Source: UBA5336 sp039034035 | GTDB lineage: Bacteria; Pseudomonadota; Alphaproteobacteria; Caulobacterales; Hyphomonadaceae | Reading direction: 5' to 3' | Assembly (NCBI GenBank): GCA_039034035.1 | Contig: JBCCBN010000004.1 | Coordinates: 1 to 52,139, forward strand | Length of the DNA: 52,139 bases | Shown: positions 8,347-16,877 of the stretch, one piece after another | Layout: the number at the start of each line of letters is the position of its first letter | Numbering within the stretch: the stretch's first letter is position 1 | Program-made: the position numbers and the translations under genes | Notes under the pieces: model-generated | Seen by the model: the letters and a program-made list of their open reading frames with translations, nothing else | The model's database searches: none | What the model was told of the DNA's origin: nothing

Positions 8347-8970
8347 ATGCAGGCGAGCACGGCAGGAGCATCCCCGTTGATCAAGGATACCGTTTTCTAT
8401 CCGCTTGCTGCGATCGCTGCGGCACTGTTGGTGCTGCTGGCCCTTTCGCCGGCCTTTGGCGCATTGCCATCCGGCCCGGTCAGCGTCGGCGACGGACAGT
8501 ATGGCGCGGTCAGCGTCAGCGGCTTGCAACTCAACCGGATGCAACCGGGCGTCGAGGCGACCCTGACCCTTGTTGAGAGCGCGGATCCAACCGCCATTGA
8601 GATCGGGGTCGATGCCGAAACCCTGTCAGATGACCCCGTCCTGGGCCCCCACTTCCCCCTGGCCGCTGACCTGGAAGTGCAGTTTGCTGGCTATGAGATC
8701 GCGATCACGGTTCGCGCGAAACCTGGCCCTACACGCGGCGCCACCCGCATGCAGGTGAACTATTCAACCGGGCGAGACGGCGAATCCGGCTGGCAGGCAT
8801 TCGACCTGAAACCCGGCTATGACGACTACACCTTCGTGTATGACGTGCCCGCCCGCACCGGGGAACAGGGCCTCGACTATCTCGGAATCCGCCCCGTGGT
8901 GCCGGACAAGAGCCGCACCTTGCTGGTCGAAGAGGTGCGGTTCGAGCGGCGGAAAAGACTGGCGGAGTAA
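8347..8970 (+). CDS. membrane-anchored protein of unknown function, next to kdsD
   Basis: A 207-residue protein with one N-terminal membrane segment (about residues 16-38, YPLAAIAAALLVLLALSPAF) and an exported beta-rich domain with no motif I recognise. The domain (DLEVQFAGYEIAITVRA ... GWQAFDLKPGYDDYTFVYDVP) reads like a beta-sandwich, perhaps carbohydrate-binding. It starts 6 bp upstream of the KdsD-like gene on the same strand, so the two are probably cotranscribed. That suggests a role in envelope polysaccharide or LPS biology, which is inference from position only. Confidence 0.65.
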   Translation: MQASTAGASPLIKDTVFYPLAAIAAALLVLLALSPAFGALPSGPVSVGDGQYGAVSVSGLQLNRMQPGVEATLTLVESADPTAIEIGVDAETLSDDPVLGPHFPLAADLEVQFAGYEIAITVRAKPGPTRGATRMQVNYSTGRDGESGWQAFDLKPGYDDYTFVYDVPARTGEQGLDYLGIRPVVPDKSRTLLVEEVRFERRKRLAE

Positions 8971-8976
8971 ACAGAG

Positions 8977-9939
8977 ATGGCTGAACTGGATACGCTGGCA
9001 TCGGGACGGCGGGTCATCGCGCTGGAGGCGGCCGCCTTGCGCGCGCTGGAAGAAAGCCTTGGCGAAGCGTTTGCTGCAGCGGTGGATGCCATTCTTCGGG
9101 CGAAAGGGCGGGTTGTCGTGGCCGGCGTCGGCAAGTCCGGTCACGTCGCGCGGAAGATCTCCGCCACCCTCGCCTCGACCGGCACACCATCGCTCTTCGT
9201 GCATCCAACCGAAGCCAGCCATGGCGACCTCGGCATGGTCGCCCAGACCGATGTGGTGATCGCCCTGTCGAAATCGGGTGAGACGCGGGAGCTGACCGAT
9301 CTCATCGCCTATACCCGCCGCTTCACCATTCCGCTCGTGTCAATGACCGCCGTCGCCGACAGCATGCTGGGACGGGCGGGCGACATTATCCTGCAGATCC
9401 CCGACGCGATGGAAGCCTGTGCCCAGACCCGCGCGCCGACCACGTCAACCACGCTGATGATGGCACTCGGTGACGCGTTGGCGGTGGCCGTACTGGAGCA
9501 GAAGGGCTTCACAGCCGAGGATTTCAAGACGTTCCACCCGGGCGGAAAGCTCGGCGCAATGCTGCTCCGGGTGTCGGACCTGATGCATGATGGCGAAGCG
9601 ATACCGCTCGTCGCCGAAGGAACGCCCCTGTCAGACGCCTTGTCGGAGATGTCGGCCAAGCGGTTCGGTTGTGTCGGGATTACGGGCGCCGATGGCCGGC
9701 TGACAGGCATCCTGACCGATGGCGACTTGTTACGTCTGGTGGCCAATGGCCGACAAGGCGGGACGATCGATGATGTGATGACGCGCGGCCCGGTGACCGC
9801 GACGCCGGAGATGCTGGCGTCCGCCGCGCTGGCCATGATGAACCACAAGAAGATCAGCCAGCTGGTCGCTGTAGACGAGGCCGGAAAACCGGCGGGCATC
9901 GTTCACATGCACGACTTCCTGAAAGCCGGCGTTAGCTGA
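8977..9939 (+). CDS. kdsD: KpsF/GutQ family arabinose-5-phosphate isomerase
   Basis: Converts ribulose-5-phosphate to arabinose-5-phosphate, the first step of Kdo synthesis for LPS. The 320-residue protein has an N-terminal SIS domain (VVAGVGKSGHVARKISATLA; HPTEASHGDLGMV) and two CBS domains (from about residue 205, VSDLMHDGEAIPLV, and about 267, DDVMTRGPVTATP). This is the normal KdsD layout and length. GGAG lies upstream of the ATG. It follows the anchored protein at 8347-8970 by 6 bp and converges on the acyl-CoA synthetase gene. The usual lptC/lptA neighbours are absent. Confidence 0.93.
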   Translation: MAELDTLASGRRVIALEAAALRALEESLGEAFAAAVDAILRAKGRVVVAGVGKSGHVARKISATLASTGTPSLFVHPTEASHGDLGMVAQTDVVIALSKSGETRELTDLIAYTRRFTIPLVSMTAVADSMLGRAGDIILQIPDAMEACAQTRAPTTSTTLMMALGDALAVAVLEQKGFTAEDFKTFHPGGKLGAMLLRVSDLMHDGEAIPLVAEGTPLSDALSEMSAKRFGCVGITGADGRLTGILTDGDLLRLVANGRQGGTIDDVMTRGPVTATPEMLASAALAMMNHKKISQLVAVDEAGKPAGIVHMHDFLKAGVS

Positions 9940-9972
9940 AGCGGTTCCGGCTTTGGCGGAAACGGTCTGGGC

Positions 9973-11769
9973 TCAGAACTTGAACCCTGCTGCGAGGATC
10001 GTCTTGTAATCCTCATCCGTCAGCGGAACGTAGGTCTGCCGTTCGGGATGGGCGAAATAAAGCGGTTCGGACACTTCGCTGGGGTCAAAGCCTTCCTGCA
10101 CCAACTCCACCTTGCGGTACTTGAACGTGCCGGTTGTCTCCGCTTCAGGCTGGATGCGCAGGAATAGCGGGCGCGCATAGGCCGGAAGCCGGCCGGTGAG
10201 ATGGGCATACAGCGCATCGACATCGAGATCGGCTCGCGCAGTAATCGCGGCCATCCCGGCCTTCCCATCGGTCCCTGGGACCGGGACACCATAAACATTG
10301 GCGTGCTCTATCCCGCCGAATTGCGAGAGCGCATCGCCCACTTCATTTGTGGCAACATTCTCGCCCTTCCAACGGAACGTATCGCCGATGCGGTCGACAA
10401 AATAGATCCAGCCACCCGCATCCTTGCGCATCAGATCGCCGGTCCGGAACCACATGTCTCCCGGTTCGAACACGTCCCGCAGGATTTTCTTCCTGGTTGC
10501 GTCAGGATCATTGTAGCCCTCAAAGCGTTCGCGCACATCGTCACTGATCCGGCCAATCGCTTCGCCCGCTTCGTCGGGGTCGCATTCGATGCAGAGGCCA
10601 TCGGCGCCGCGAACCGGCTCTTCGCTTTCAATGTCGAATTTCACGAACTTTACATTCTCGAACTTGGATTTCAGAAAAGGCGGGATCCGCCCCACCGCAC
10701 CAATGCGGCCATCCACATTCACGAAGGAGACGTTGCCTTCGGTCGAGCCATAGAATTCAGCGAGATGGGGAATGTTGAACCGGTCGAAGAAGTCCTGCCA
10801 GATTTCGGGCCGTAAACCGTTCCCGAAACCGGTGCGGATACGGTGCGCGCGCTCCTTGGGGTGGGGCGGCTGGTTCAACAGGTAGCGACACAATTCACCG
10901 ATATAGGAGAACACGGTCGCGCCTGCATCGGTGGCGTCATCCCAGAAACTGGTCGCCGAAAACCGCCGCCGCAAGATAACCGACGCTCCGGTGTTCAGGG
11001 CGATCCCGATGCCGCAGATCCCGCCAGTGCCATGGTAAAGCGGCAGGGTCACGTAGACCCGGTCGCGCTGCGTCACCCGGCAGGGACCGATGAAAGTGCG
11101 CATCATGCCCTGGGTCCGCGCGTGGGTCAGGCGCGCCGCCTTGGGCAGGCCCGTCGTGCCAGAGGTATAGACGTAAAGCGCCAGCGCGCCGGCCTTGATC
11201 CCTTCGCGGTGGCTGCGGTCTGGGCGATCATCCGGCAAGCTGTCAAGCACCGGGGCGAGGGCGCGCACGCGGTTGGTTTCGGTACCGCCCCAGGTCCAGA
11301 GCGCTGGCGCGCCGGTAAAGTGATCGATGGCGGAAACCAGCCCCTCATCCTGCTCCTCGCCGCAGATGACGGCTTTCGCGTCGGCTATGTTCACGCAGTG
11401 GGCGAGGGATTCATCGGTAAGATTGTGATTTATGAGCGCGGTCACGACGCCGACTTTCGACAAGCCAAACCATATAGCGACATATTCGGGCCGGTTTTCC
11501 ATGTAGAGCGCAACAGTATCGCCAGGCTTCAGCCCTTCGGCGAGAGCCCAGTGCGCGACCTGGTTCGCCTGCGCCTCGAACTCGCGATAAGTGACGATGC
11601 GACCCTCGAACCGGAACACAATGTTCGCGCCATATTTATCAACGGAGGCTTCAAGATCATCGGGAACAAGATTGTAGCCCTCCGGGTCCACATCGCCGAT
11701 CCCTTTGACGGTTCGGCGGAGCCCCGTGAAGGATTTCCAGTTCATCGTGAGATCTGAAAGTGCACCCAT
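9973..11769 (-). CDS. long-chain acyl-CoA synthetase (FATP/FadD6-like)
   Basis: A 598-residue AMP-forming acyl-CoA ligase of the very-long-chain/fatty-acid-transport-protein type. The AMP-binding P-loop is YTSGTTGLPKAARLTH. The C-terminal hinge region WFRTGDLMRKDAGGWIYFVDRIGD and GENVATNEV are intact. The C-terminal YVPLTDEDYKTILAAGFKF is typical of the FATP group. I chose the start at 11769 because CAGGAG lies 7 bp upstream; the frame opens 9 codons earlier. It would activate exogenous or degraded fatty acids at the inner membrane. It is monocistronic, convergent with kdsD. Confidence 0.92.
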   Translation of the reverse strand: MGALSDLTMNWKSFTGLRRTVKGIGDVDPEGYNLVPDDLEASVDKYGANIVFRFEGRIVTYREFEAQANQVAHWALAEGLKPGDTVALYMENRPEYVAIWFGLSKVGVVTALINHNLTDESLAHCVNIADAKAVICGEEQDEGLVSAIDHFTGAPALWTWGGTETNRVRALAPVLDSLPDDRPDRSHREGIKAGALALYVYTSGTTGLPKAARLTHARTQGMMRTFIGPCRVTQRDRVYVTLPLYHGTGGICGIGIALNTGASVILRRRFSATSFWDDATDAGATVFSYIGELCRYLLNQPPHPKERAHRIRTGFGNGLRPEIWQDFFDRFNIPHLAEFYGSTEGNVSFVNVDGRIGAVGRIPPFLKSKFENVKFVKFDIESEEPVRGADGLCIECDPDEAGEAIGRISDDVRERFEGYNDPDATRKKILRDVFEPGDMWFRTGDLMRKDAGGWIYFVDRIGDTFRWKGENVATNEVGDALSQFGGIEHANVYGVPVPGTDGKAGMAAITARADLDVDALYAHLTGRLPAYARPLFLRIQPEAETTGTFKYRKVELVQEGFDPSEVSEPLYFAHPERQTYVPLTDEDYKTILAAGFKF

Positions 11770-11855
11770 GGTCTGCTCCTGTCTCGCCTCATACATGGAA
11801 GTTGCGCGAAATTCCGCGATGGCAACACTGAAGTATTGATCACAGTTCCGTTGAC

Positions 11856-11893
11856 CAAAAGAAAAGAGGGCCGCACCAAAGTTGGCACGACCC
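11856..11893 (-). terminator. rho-independent terminator of the UrcA-like gene
   Basis: On the minus strand, 33 bp after the stop, a 10-bp stem (GGGTCGTGCC / GGTGCGGCCC, three G-U pairs) with a 6-nt loop is followed by TCTTTTCTTTT. No U-tract exists in the other direction. Confidence 0.75.
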
Positions 11894-11926
11894 TGCTCAA
11901 GGGAAATGTGAGGCTTTTTTCGGGGG

Positions 11927-12283
11927 TTATTCGGAAATCACGCCAGACCGGGAGGCAAGCAGGCGGGCCGTCGCCATGTCCGGATCAGCCTTGTGGATCG
12001 CGATGACGGCCGGCAGCTCGGTCTGAGACACCGCCTTGTCAAGCAGGTCGGCCTCGCAGATCGCCCGGCGTTTCTTGACCATGCCGATCGCCATTGGACC
12101 CTCGCCGCGCAAATGATCGAGGCAGACCTTCTTCGCGGTCTTCTGGAAGCGCTCATAGATCATGTCGGGTGCGTCCGAGGTCGCGTACTTGAACGTTGCG
12201 GTCTGCGCAGACGCGGCTCCGACCAGACCGATCGCAAGCAGGGTCGTCAGGCAAAGTCGCGGAACAAAGCGTGGGGTGGGCAT
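11927..12283 (-). CDS. UrcA-like secreted protein
   Basis: A 118-residue protein with a cleavable signal peptide (LCLTTLLAIGLVGAASAQ, cleavage near residue 27). The mature part has the UrcA-family pattern: a beta-strand TATFKYATSD, then MIYERFQKTAKKVC, a second Cys (RRAIC) and a C-terminal helix with AVIAIHKAD. The two Cys could form a disulfide. UrcA proteins are small periplasmic proteins of unknown function in alphaproteobacteria. I take the ATG at 12283 because GGAGGAGA lies upstream; the open frame running to 12787 overlaps the divergent regulator and is spurious. It has its own terminator and shares a 238-bp control region with the regulator. Confidence 0.7.
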   Translation of the reverse strand: MPTPRFVPRLCLTTLLAIGLVGAASAQTATFKYATSDAPDMIYERFQKTAKKVCLDHLRGEGPMAIGMVKKRRAICEADLLDKAVSQTELPAVIAIHKADPDMATARLLASRSGVISE

Positions 12284-12387
12284 GGGCGTCTCCTCCGGGC
12301 CGGACGGGCCCTGTTTCAGGTGGTACCAGTCGGGCTGGCCCAATTGAGACTGCCGGGCGGGGACGCCGAAATCCTGACGGAGAAGCG

Positions 12388-12470
12388 TTTGTTTCCTGAG
12401 GAATATGTGAGGGCGATGAAAACACAGGCGTTTTTTAGAACTCGCTGCCATCGCGCCGCCTTTGTTTCCT
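12388..12470. repeat. pair of direct repeats in the divergent control region
   Basis: TTTGTTTCCT occurs exactly at 12388-12397 and 12461-12470, 73 bp apart start to start, close to seven helical turns. The first copy overlaps a perfect 11-bp palindrome, TTCCTGAGGAA (12393-12403). The interval lies between the UrcA-like gene and the winged-helix regulator. Binding sites for that regulator are a reasonable guess. Confidence 0.45.
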
Positions 12471-12521
12471 TGCCATACTCCTGCGTGGGTAAGGTAGCGG
12501 GCTTCGGCTGGCGGAAGCGCA

Positions 12522-14447
12522 ATGGACTCTACAGAAAAGCATGTACGTGACTGCAAATGGCAAATCGGGGACAGCCGGGTCGATCCCACCACCCTGACCA
12601 TCGACGGCCCCACGGGCGGTACCTGTATCGAGCCCATGGTGATGGACGTGCTGCTGGTGCTGGTGGCGCATGCCGGGACGGTGGTGAACCGGTCGGACCT
12701 GATCGAGGCCGTGTGGCAGACCGAATTTGGCGGTGATGAGCGCCTGACGCGCGCAATTTCGCTCTTGCGGAAAGCCCTGGGAGACAATCATGGCGTGCGG
12801 CGCGCGATCGAAACCGTGCCGAAACGGGGTTACCGACTAATCGCCGACGTGGCGCCGATCAGCGAGGCTACGGATCGACGCCCTGATCCGGGGTTCGTTC
12901 CCGACGCCCGTTCACCCGGAAAGCAGGGCGGGCCCGTGCGGTGGTATGCAGGGATCGGCGCCAGCCTCGCCGCCCTCGCTGCGGTGTCCTTAGCCTGGCT
13001 TAGCGCGGCTGGGCCCGATGCCGAGCCTGCAACCGGATCCGAGGTTCGGACGGTGGCAGCAGGCCGGGTCGAGATCGGCGCCTTCCAGACCGGCTCCCGA
13101 GATCCCGCGGTGCAAGCCATGGTGCATTCAATGCCGGCGAACATGACCGCGATCCTGTCAGAGGCGGGGATCGAGACGGCCGCTGCGGGTGCGGCCCGCG
13201 AGACCCACGCAGAGTTTCGGATTCGCGGCCAGGTCCAGAGCGAGGGCGAAACCCATCGCGCCTTTGTCGAAGTGTTTGATACGGTCGATGGCGTGGTGGT
13301 CTGGTCCGACACATTTGAAAGGGCGGGCGCGGAAGCGCTGAACCTCGCCAATCAGGTCGGCGCCAGCGCGGCCTGGATCATGCGGTGCTCCCTCGGGGTC
13401 CGCGGGAGCGCCATCGACGCGCCGAGTGACGCCTTTCGCCAGTATGCCCGGTTCTGCGGAGCGACCCGCGAGAAGGCGCAGATGAAGAACCTACCAGCCT
13501 TCACCGAAGCCATTCTCCGGCTTGAACCAGACCGGCCGACTGCGATGGGCCTACACGCCTGGGCGATGGCCCAGCAAGCGATGTGGGACGATTTCGGCAC
13601 CGAAGCCGACCGCACGACCCGGTTCAACCAAGCCAGCGCCATGGCCGATGACGCCCTTGAGCGATCGCCGGACAACCCCTACGCCCACCTTGCGAAAGCA
13701 GCCGTCCTCTCGGCGTCGGACGACCAGATCGGCGCCATTCGCAGTCTCGAAACCGCCAGCCGGAGCAGCGACGCGCCAGCCCAGGCTATCACCACGCTGG
13801 CCTATCAGTATCGCCGCGTCGGCCGGATTGCCGACGCCCAGATGCTGTTGGCGCGATCCCTCGCGATTGACCCCTTCGATGTCTATGCCCGGACACAGTT
13901 CGCGCTGATGCACAGCTTGCGCGGAAACAAGTCTGAAGCGCACCGGCAGTTTGACCGGGTCGCCAGGGACAATCCCGACTGGTGGGAACTGTACTGGCGG
14001 AAGTTGCAAGTGGAGCTGTTTTCCGGCGATGCGGTGGCGGGGCTGGACTATCTGGAACGGGTTGTGTCCCGGCGCTCCCCGATCGATGACAGCATACTGA
14101 ATTGCGCGAGAGCGTTCAGCGAGGCCCGGCTGGCCGAGATACCCGACATCGCTGCGTTCACAGCGGTATGCGATGGTGAGGTGCAAGCCGATTGGCGGGC
14201 GCGGATGCATGCCGTCCTCGGCGACCTCGACCAGGCCTCGCGGCGATGGGCGAGTTTCCCACCGATATGGACGACGTTACCGTGGTCTTCTTCTATCCGG
14301 AGATGGAAGCGTTCCGCGAAGACGAGCGGTTCTGGCCGATGGCTGCGCAATTCGGGCTGGTCGACTATTGGATCGAGACAGATAGCTGGCCCGATTTCTG
14401 CGGTGACGAACGGCTCGATTATGACTGCCGGCGCCGGGCGCGGCTGA
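12522..14447 (+). CDS. membrane-bound winged-helix regulator with TPR region (CadC-like), frameshifted near the 3' end
   Basis: An OmpR-type winged-helix domain (about residues 8-105, ending KRGYRLIADV) is followed by a linker, a membrane helix near residues 146-165 (GIGASLAALAAVSLAWL), a periplasmic beta-domain and TPR-like helices (residues ~370-520). This is the CadC/ToxR layout without phosphorylation. After about residue 577 the frame reads as Trp/Arg/Ser-rich nonsense to 14447. The -1 frame instead gives FPTDMDDVTVVFFYPEMEAF ... WPDFCGDERLDYDC to 14473, which looks like the genuine family C-terminus. One missing base near 14258-14260 (CCC) or 14248-14250 (GGG) explains it: repaired length about 650 residues. 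It is either a sequencing error or a recent mutation. Confidence 0.8.
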   Translation: MDSTEKHVRDCKWQIGDSRVDPTTLTIDGPTGGTCIEPMVMDVLLVLVAHAGTVVNRSDLIEAVWQTEFGGDERLTRAISLLRKALGDNHGVRRAIETVPKRGYRLIADVAPISEATDRRPDPGFVPDARSPGKQGGPVRWYAGIGASLAALAAVSLAWLSAAGPDAEPATGSEVRTVAAGRVEIGAFQTGSRDPAVQAMVHSMPANMTAILSEAGIETAAAGAARETHAEFRIRGQVQSEGETHRAFVEVFDTVDGVVVWSDTFERAGAEALNLANQVGASAAWIMRCSLGVRGSAIDAPSDAFRQYARFCGATREKAQMKNLPAFTEAILRLEPDRPTAMGLHAWAMAQQAMWDDFGTEADRTTRFNQASAMADDALERSPDNPYAHLAKAAVLSASDDQIGAIRSLETASRSSDAPAQAITTLAYQYRRVGRIADAQMLLARSLAIDPFDVYARTQFALMHSLRGNKSEAHRQFDRVARDNPDWWELYWRKLQVELFSGDAVAGLDYLERVVSRRSPIDDSILNCARAFSEARLAEIPDIAAFTAVCDGEVQADWRARMHAVLGDLDQASRRWASFPPIWTTLPWSSSIRRWKRSAKTSGSGRWLRNSGWSTIGSRQIAGPISAVTNGSIMTAGAGRG

Positions 14448-14500
14448 CCCAACGCTCAACCACGATCCAGTAGCTGCGCGCCCGGAGGCGGACCCCTAAA

Positions 14501-15064
14501 CTACCGGTCCAGTTCCACATCCCAGTAGAGATAATCCATCCAGGTTTCATGGAGATGGTTCGGCGGGAAACGCCGGCCCATTTCCTGAAGCTGGTAGTTG
14601 GATGGACGATCCGGTTTCTTGGCCGGGAACATCTTTGCCTGGGCCGGCATACGCCCACCCTTGCGCAAATTGCAGGACGAACACGCCGTGACGATGTTCT
14701 GCCATGTGGTGCGGCCACCCTTGGAGCGCGGGATAACATGATCAAACGTCAGATCGTCGGTCGCGCCGCAATAGACGCAGGTGAAACTGTCGCGCAGGAA
14801 CAGGTTGAAGCGCGTGAAAGCGGGCGGACGATCCTGCCGCACGAATTCGTGCAGCGCGATGACGCTCGGCAACCGCATCTCGAAGCTCGGCGAGCGGACG
14901 ACGTAATCATACTCGGCAATCACATCGACGCGCTGGAGGAACACGGCCTTCACCACATCCTGCCACGGCCAGAGCGATAGCGGGTAGTAGCTCAGCGGCC
15001 GGAAATCGGCATTCAGCACGAGGGCAGGGCGCCCGTTTGGGGGGAAATTCACGACCTCAGCCAT
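14501..15064 (-). CDS. HNH endonuclease family protein
   Basis: A 187-residue protein conserved in alphaproteobacteria. The HNH core is CVYCGATDDLTFDHVIPRSKGGRTTWQNIVTACSSC: CxxC and CxxC zinc pairs bracket the catalytic DHV and N residues. The N-terminal part (ALVLNADFRPLSYYPLSLWPW ... VRSPSFEMRLPSVIAL) is typical of this chromosomal HNH family. The substrate is unknown. It starts at ATG with GAGG upstream, converges on the regulator and lies 128 bp downstream of the glycosylase gene. Confidence 0.9.
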   Translation of the reverse strand: MAEVVNFPPNGRPALVLNADFRPLSYYPLSLWPWQDVVKAVFLQRVDVIAEYDYVVRSPSFEMRLPSVIALHEFVRQDRPPAFTRFNLFLRDSFTCVYCGATDDLTFDHVIPRSKGGRTTWQNIVTACSSCNLRKGGRMPAQAKMFPAKKPDRPSNYQLQEMGRRFPPNHLHETWMDYLYWDVELDR

Positions 15065-15192
15065 CGGAGACTAGCGCCTCGTTCCTGGCCAACACACCCC
15101 ATGGCGGGGAAGGTGATCAAGCATCGACGAGAAAGCGGCGTCCTCCGTTTGTGCGTCGTATACGCGATTCTTCGCGTCAATATTATGACAAA

Positions 15193-15840
15193 TCACGCCT
15201 TGGGAGCTGGGGCAACGTCCCGATCGCGCTGATGGTTGAGCCAATCCCAGAGAAGGTGGGCGGCGACGCCGCGATAGGGCCGCCAGGTTTCGGCCTGCCT
15301 GGCGAAGGCCTTGGCCTCGAATTTCGCCGCGTCGCCCCGCAACTGCCTGTAGCTTTCCATCAGGCCCACATCGCCGGCCGGAAAAGCGTCCAGCGCACCG
15401 GTCGCTGTCAGCAGGAACACATCCGCGGTCCACGGCCCAATGCCCTTCACCGCCAGGAGCCGTTCGCGCGCTTCATCGACCGGAAGCTGGCCCAGCGATT
15501 GGAGCGGTAGGTCTCCGCACACAACAGCGGCGGCTGCCGAGCGCAAATGAGCGATTTTCGGCCGCGACATGCCGCAGTCCCGAAGCACGGCTTCATCCAG
15601 GTCGAGCATGGATTGGGCACTGATCTCGTCGAGCACGCCGCAAACCCGCTCCCAGATCGCCGCCGCCGCCCGGGTCGAGATCTGCTGGAACGCGATGATC
15701 CGCGCGAGCCCGGCATAGCCCGGTTCGACCACACGCCAGTTTGGCGGCCCGATCTCGGCATACGCGCGCGCGAGGGCGGGATCATCCGCAGCGAGTGCCT
15801 GGCACGCGGCCGCAAGCACGTCCGGAGCTGGCGCGCTCAT
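15193..15840 (-). CDS. DNA-3-methyladenine glycosylase (AlkA/MPG-like HhH)
   Basis: A 215-residue HhH-GPD base-excision enzyme lacking the N-terminal domain of E. coli AlkA. The helix-hairpin-helix is LLAVKGIGPWTADVFLL. The following FPAGDVGLMESY places the catalytic Asp. It would remove alkylated purines such as 3-methyladenine. The ATG overlaps the stop of the DUF2125 gene by 4 bp, so it is the last gene of the ftsE-ftsX-plsC-DUF2125 run, though functionally unrelated to division. Confidence 0.9.
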   Translation of the reverse strand: MSAPAPDVLAAACQALAADDPALARAYAEIGPPNWRVVEPGYAGLARIIAFQQISTRAAAAIWERVCGVLDEISAQSMLDLDEAVLRDCGMSRPKIAHLRSAAAAVVCGDLPLQSLGQLPVDEARERLLAVKGIGPWTADVFLLTATGALDAFPAGDVGLMESYRQLRGDAAKFEAKAFARQAETWRPYRGVAAHLLWDWLNHQRDRDVAPAPKA

Positions 15841-16877
15841 CCCAACGGCGTCGCAAAATCGATGGGAATGACCTGCGTCCCGAGCAAATAGAGCCCATCG
15901 CCTCTGATGGACAGATCCAGGAACCGGCCATCGGTCGACGCCGCTTCAAGCGCGGAAATAGCCCGCTCAAGATCGGTATCGAGCCGGTCCTCCGCTTCCA
16001 GGGCAGCGCGCAGCCGGTCGGCATTCTCGATCCTGACGCCCAGGGCACCGGCCAGATCGCCGGCTTCGTTCCGGCGCAGCGTCGTACGGGCGCCGGCATC
16101 CAGGGGTCCCCAATTGACCAGGACTTGCGGGACTCGGATCTCACCCCCCCGGCGAAGGATACTGGCAGGCCAGCGCGCCAAGTCCGGCGTTATCGCAAGC
16201 GCCGACAAGGCCCCGGTGGCCTCGGCCCGGAGGATGCTCGGCCCAAGCGACGGCCCCAGCGGCTCAAGGCCCGGAACCGATCGGTCCAGCCGGATGGACT
16301 GCCAATGGGTTTCCAGTTGCAGCGTATCAGGCTCGCCAGGATAAGGGCGGAGGTGGAACTCAAACGCACTGGCTGACCCGCCAAGCGCGCCCGCAAGATC
16401 GAACGCCACATCGTCGACCGCAATCGACACGCGCTCGATGCCGGCCTCGGACCATGACAGGCTGCCGGCCGATTTCGGCCCGAGACGCGCCCAGCCCTCC
16501 AGGCCGCGGTCGAAGATGCGGTTCTCACCCGGGGACCGGGCAATGACATGGCTCCAATTCCAAGGCTGCATCACAAGCTGGAGCGTTTCACCCTGCCAGC
16601 GTTGGGACCGGCGCGGGTCGCCATAAACCGGATCATCAAGCGTCAGCGCGAAGCGGAATGGATACCCGCCGAACCGCTTATCGCTGAACTCCACCGTCAT
16701 GCCGCGCGCCCGCTCGGCCGCGATCCAGTCATCGATCCCTTTGGCAAGCTGGGCCCGGGCCCACAGCCAGTACGCCGAATAAGCGGCCATGATCAGGACG
16801 AAGACCAGCAGCGGAGCGAAAATGCGCCAGCCCAGCGCCCGACGCGGCTTGGCCGGTGGTTTGTCGTAGTAACTCAT
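15837..16877 (-). CDS. DUF2125 domain-containing membrane-anchored protein
   Basis: A 346-residue protein with a cytoplasmic Pro/Arg-rich start, one membrane helix (about residues 20-42, FAPLLVFVLIMAAYSAYWLWA) and a large periplasmic domain. Features of DUF2125 include the juxtamembrane IDDWIAAERARGMTVEF and GGYPFRFALTLDDPVY. The domain is beta-rich and of unknown function. Its ATG overlaps the plsC stop by 4 bp, and its own stop overlaps the glycosylase start, so it is translationally coupled on both sides. Confidence 0.88.
   Translation of the reverse strand: MSYYDKPPAKPRRALGWRIFAPLLVFVLIMAAYSAYWLWARAQLAKGIDDWIAAERARGMTVEFSDKRFGGYPFRFALTLDDPVYGDPRRSQRWQGETLQLVMQPWNWSHVIARSPGENRIFDRGLEGWARLGPKSAGSLSWSEAGIERVSIAVDDVAFDLAGALGGSASAFEFHLRPYPGEPDTLQLETHWQSIRLDRSVPGLEPLGPSLGPSILRAEATGALSALAITPDLARWPASILRRGGEIRVPQVLVNWGPLDAGARTTLRRNEAGDLAGALGVRIENADRLRAALEAEDRLDTDLERAISALEAASTDGRFLDLSIRGDGLYLLGTQVIPIDFATPLG

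Noticed and set aside
12284..12787. Minus-strand extension of the UrcA-like frame (to 286 residues)
   Set aside because: It overlaps the divergent regulator gene; the signal peptide and a strong ribosome-binding site place the start at 12283.
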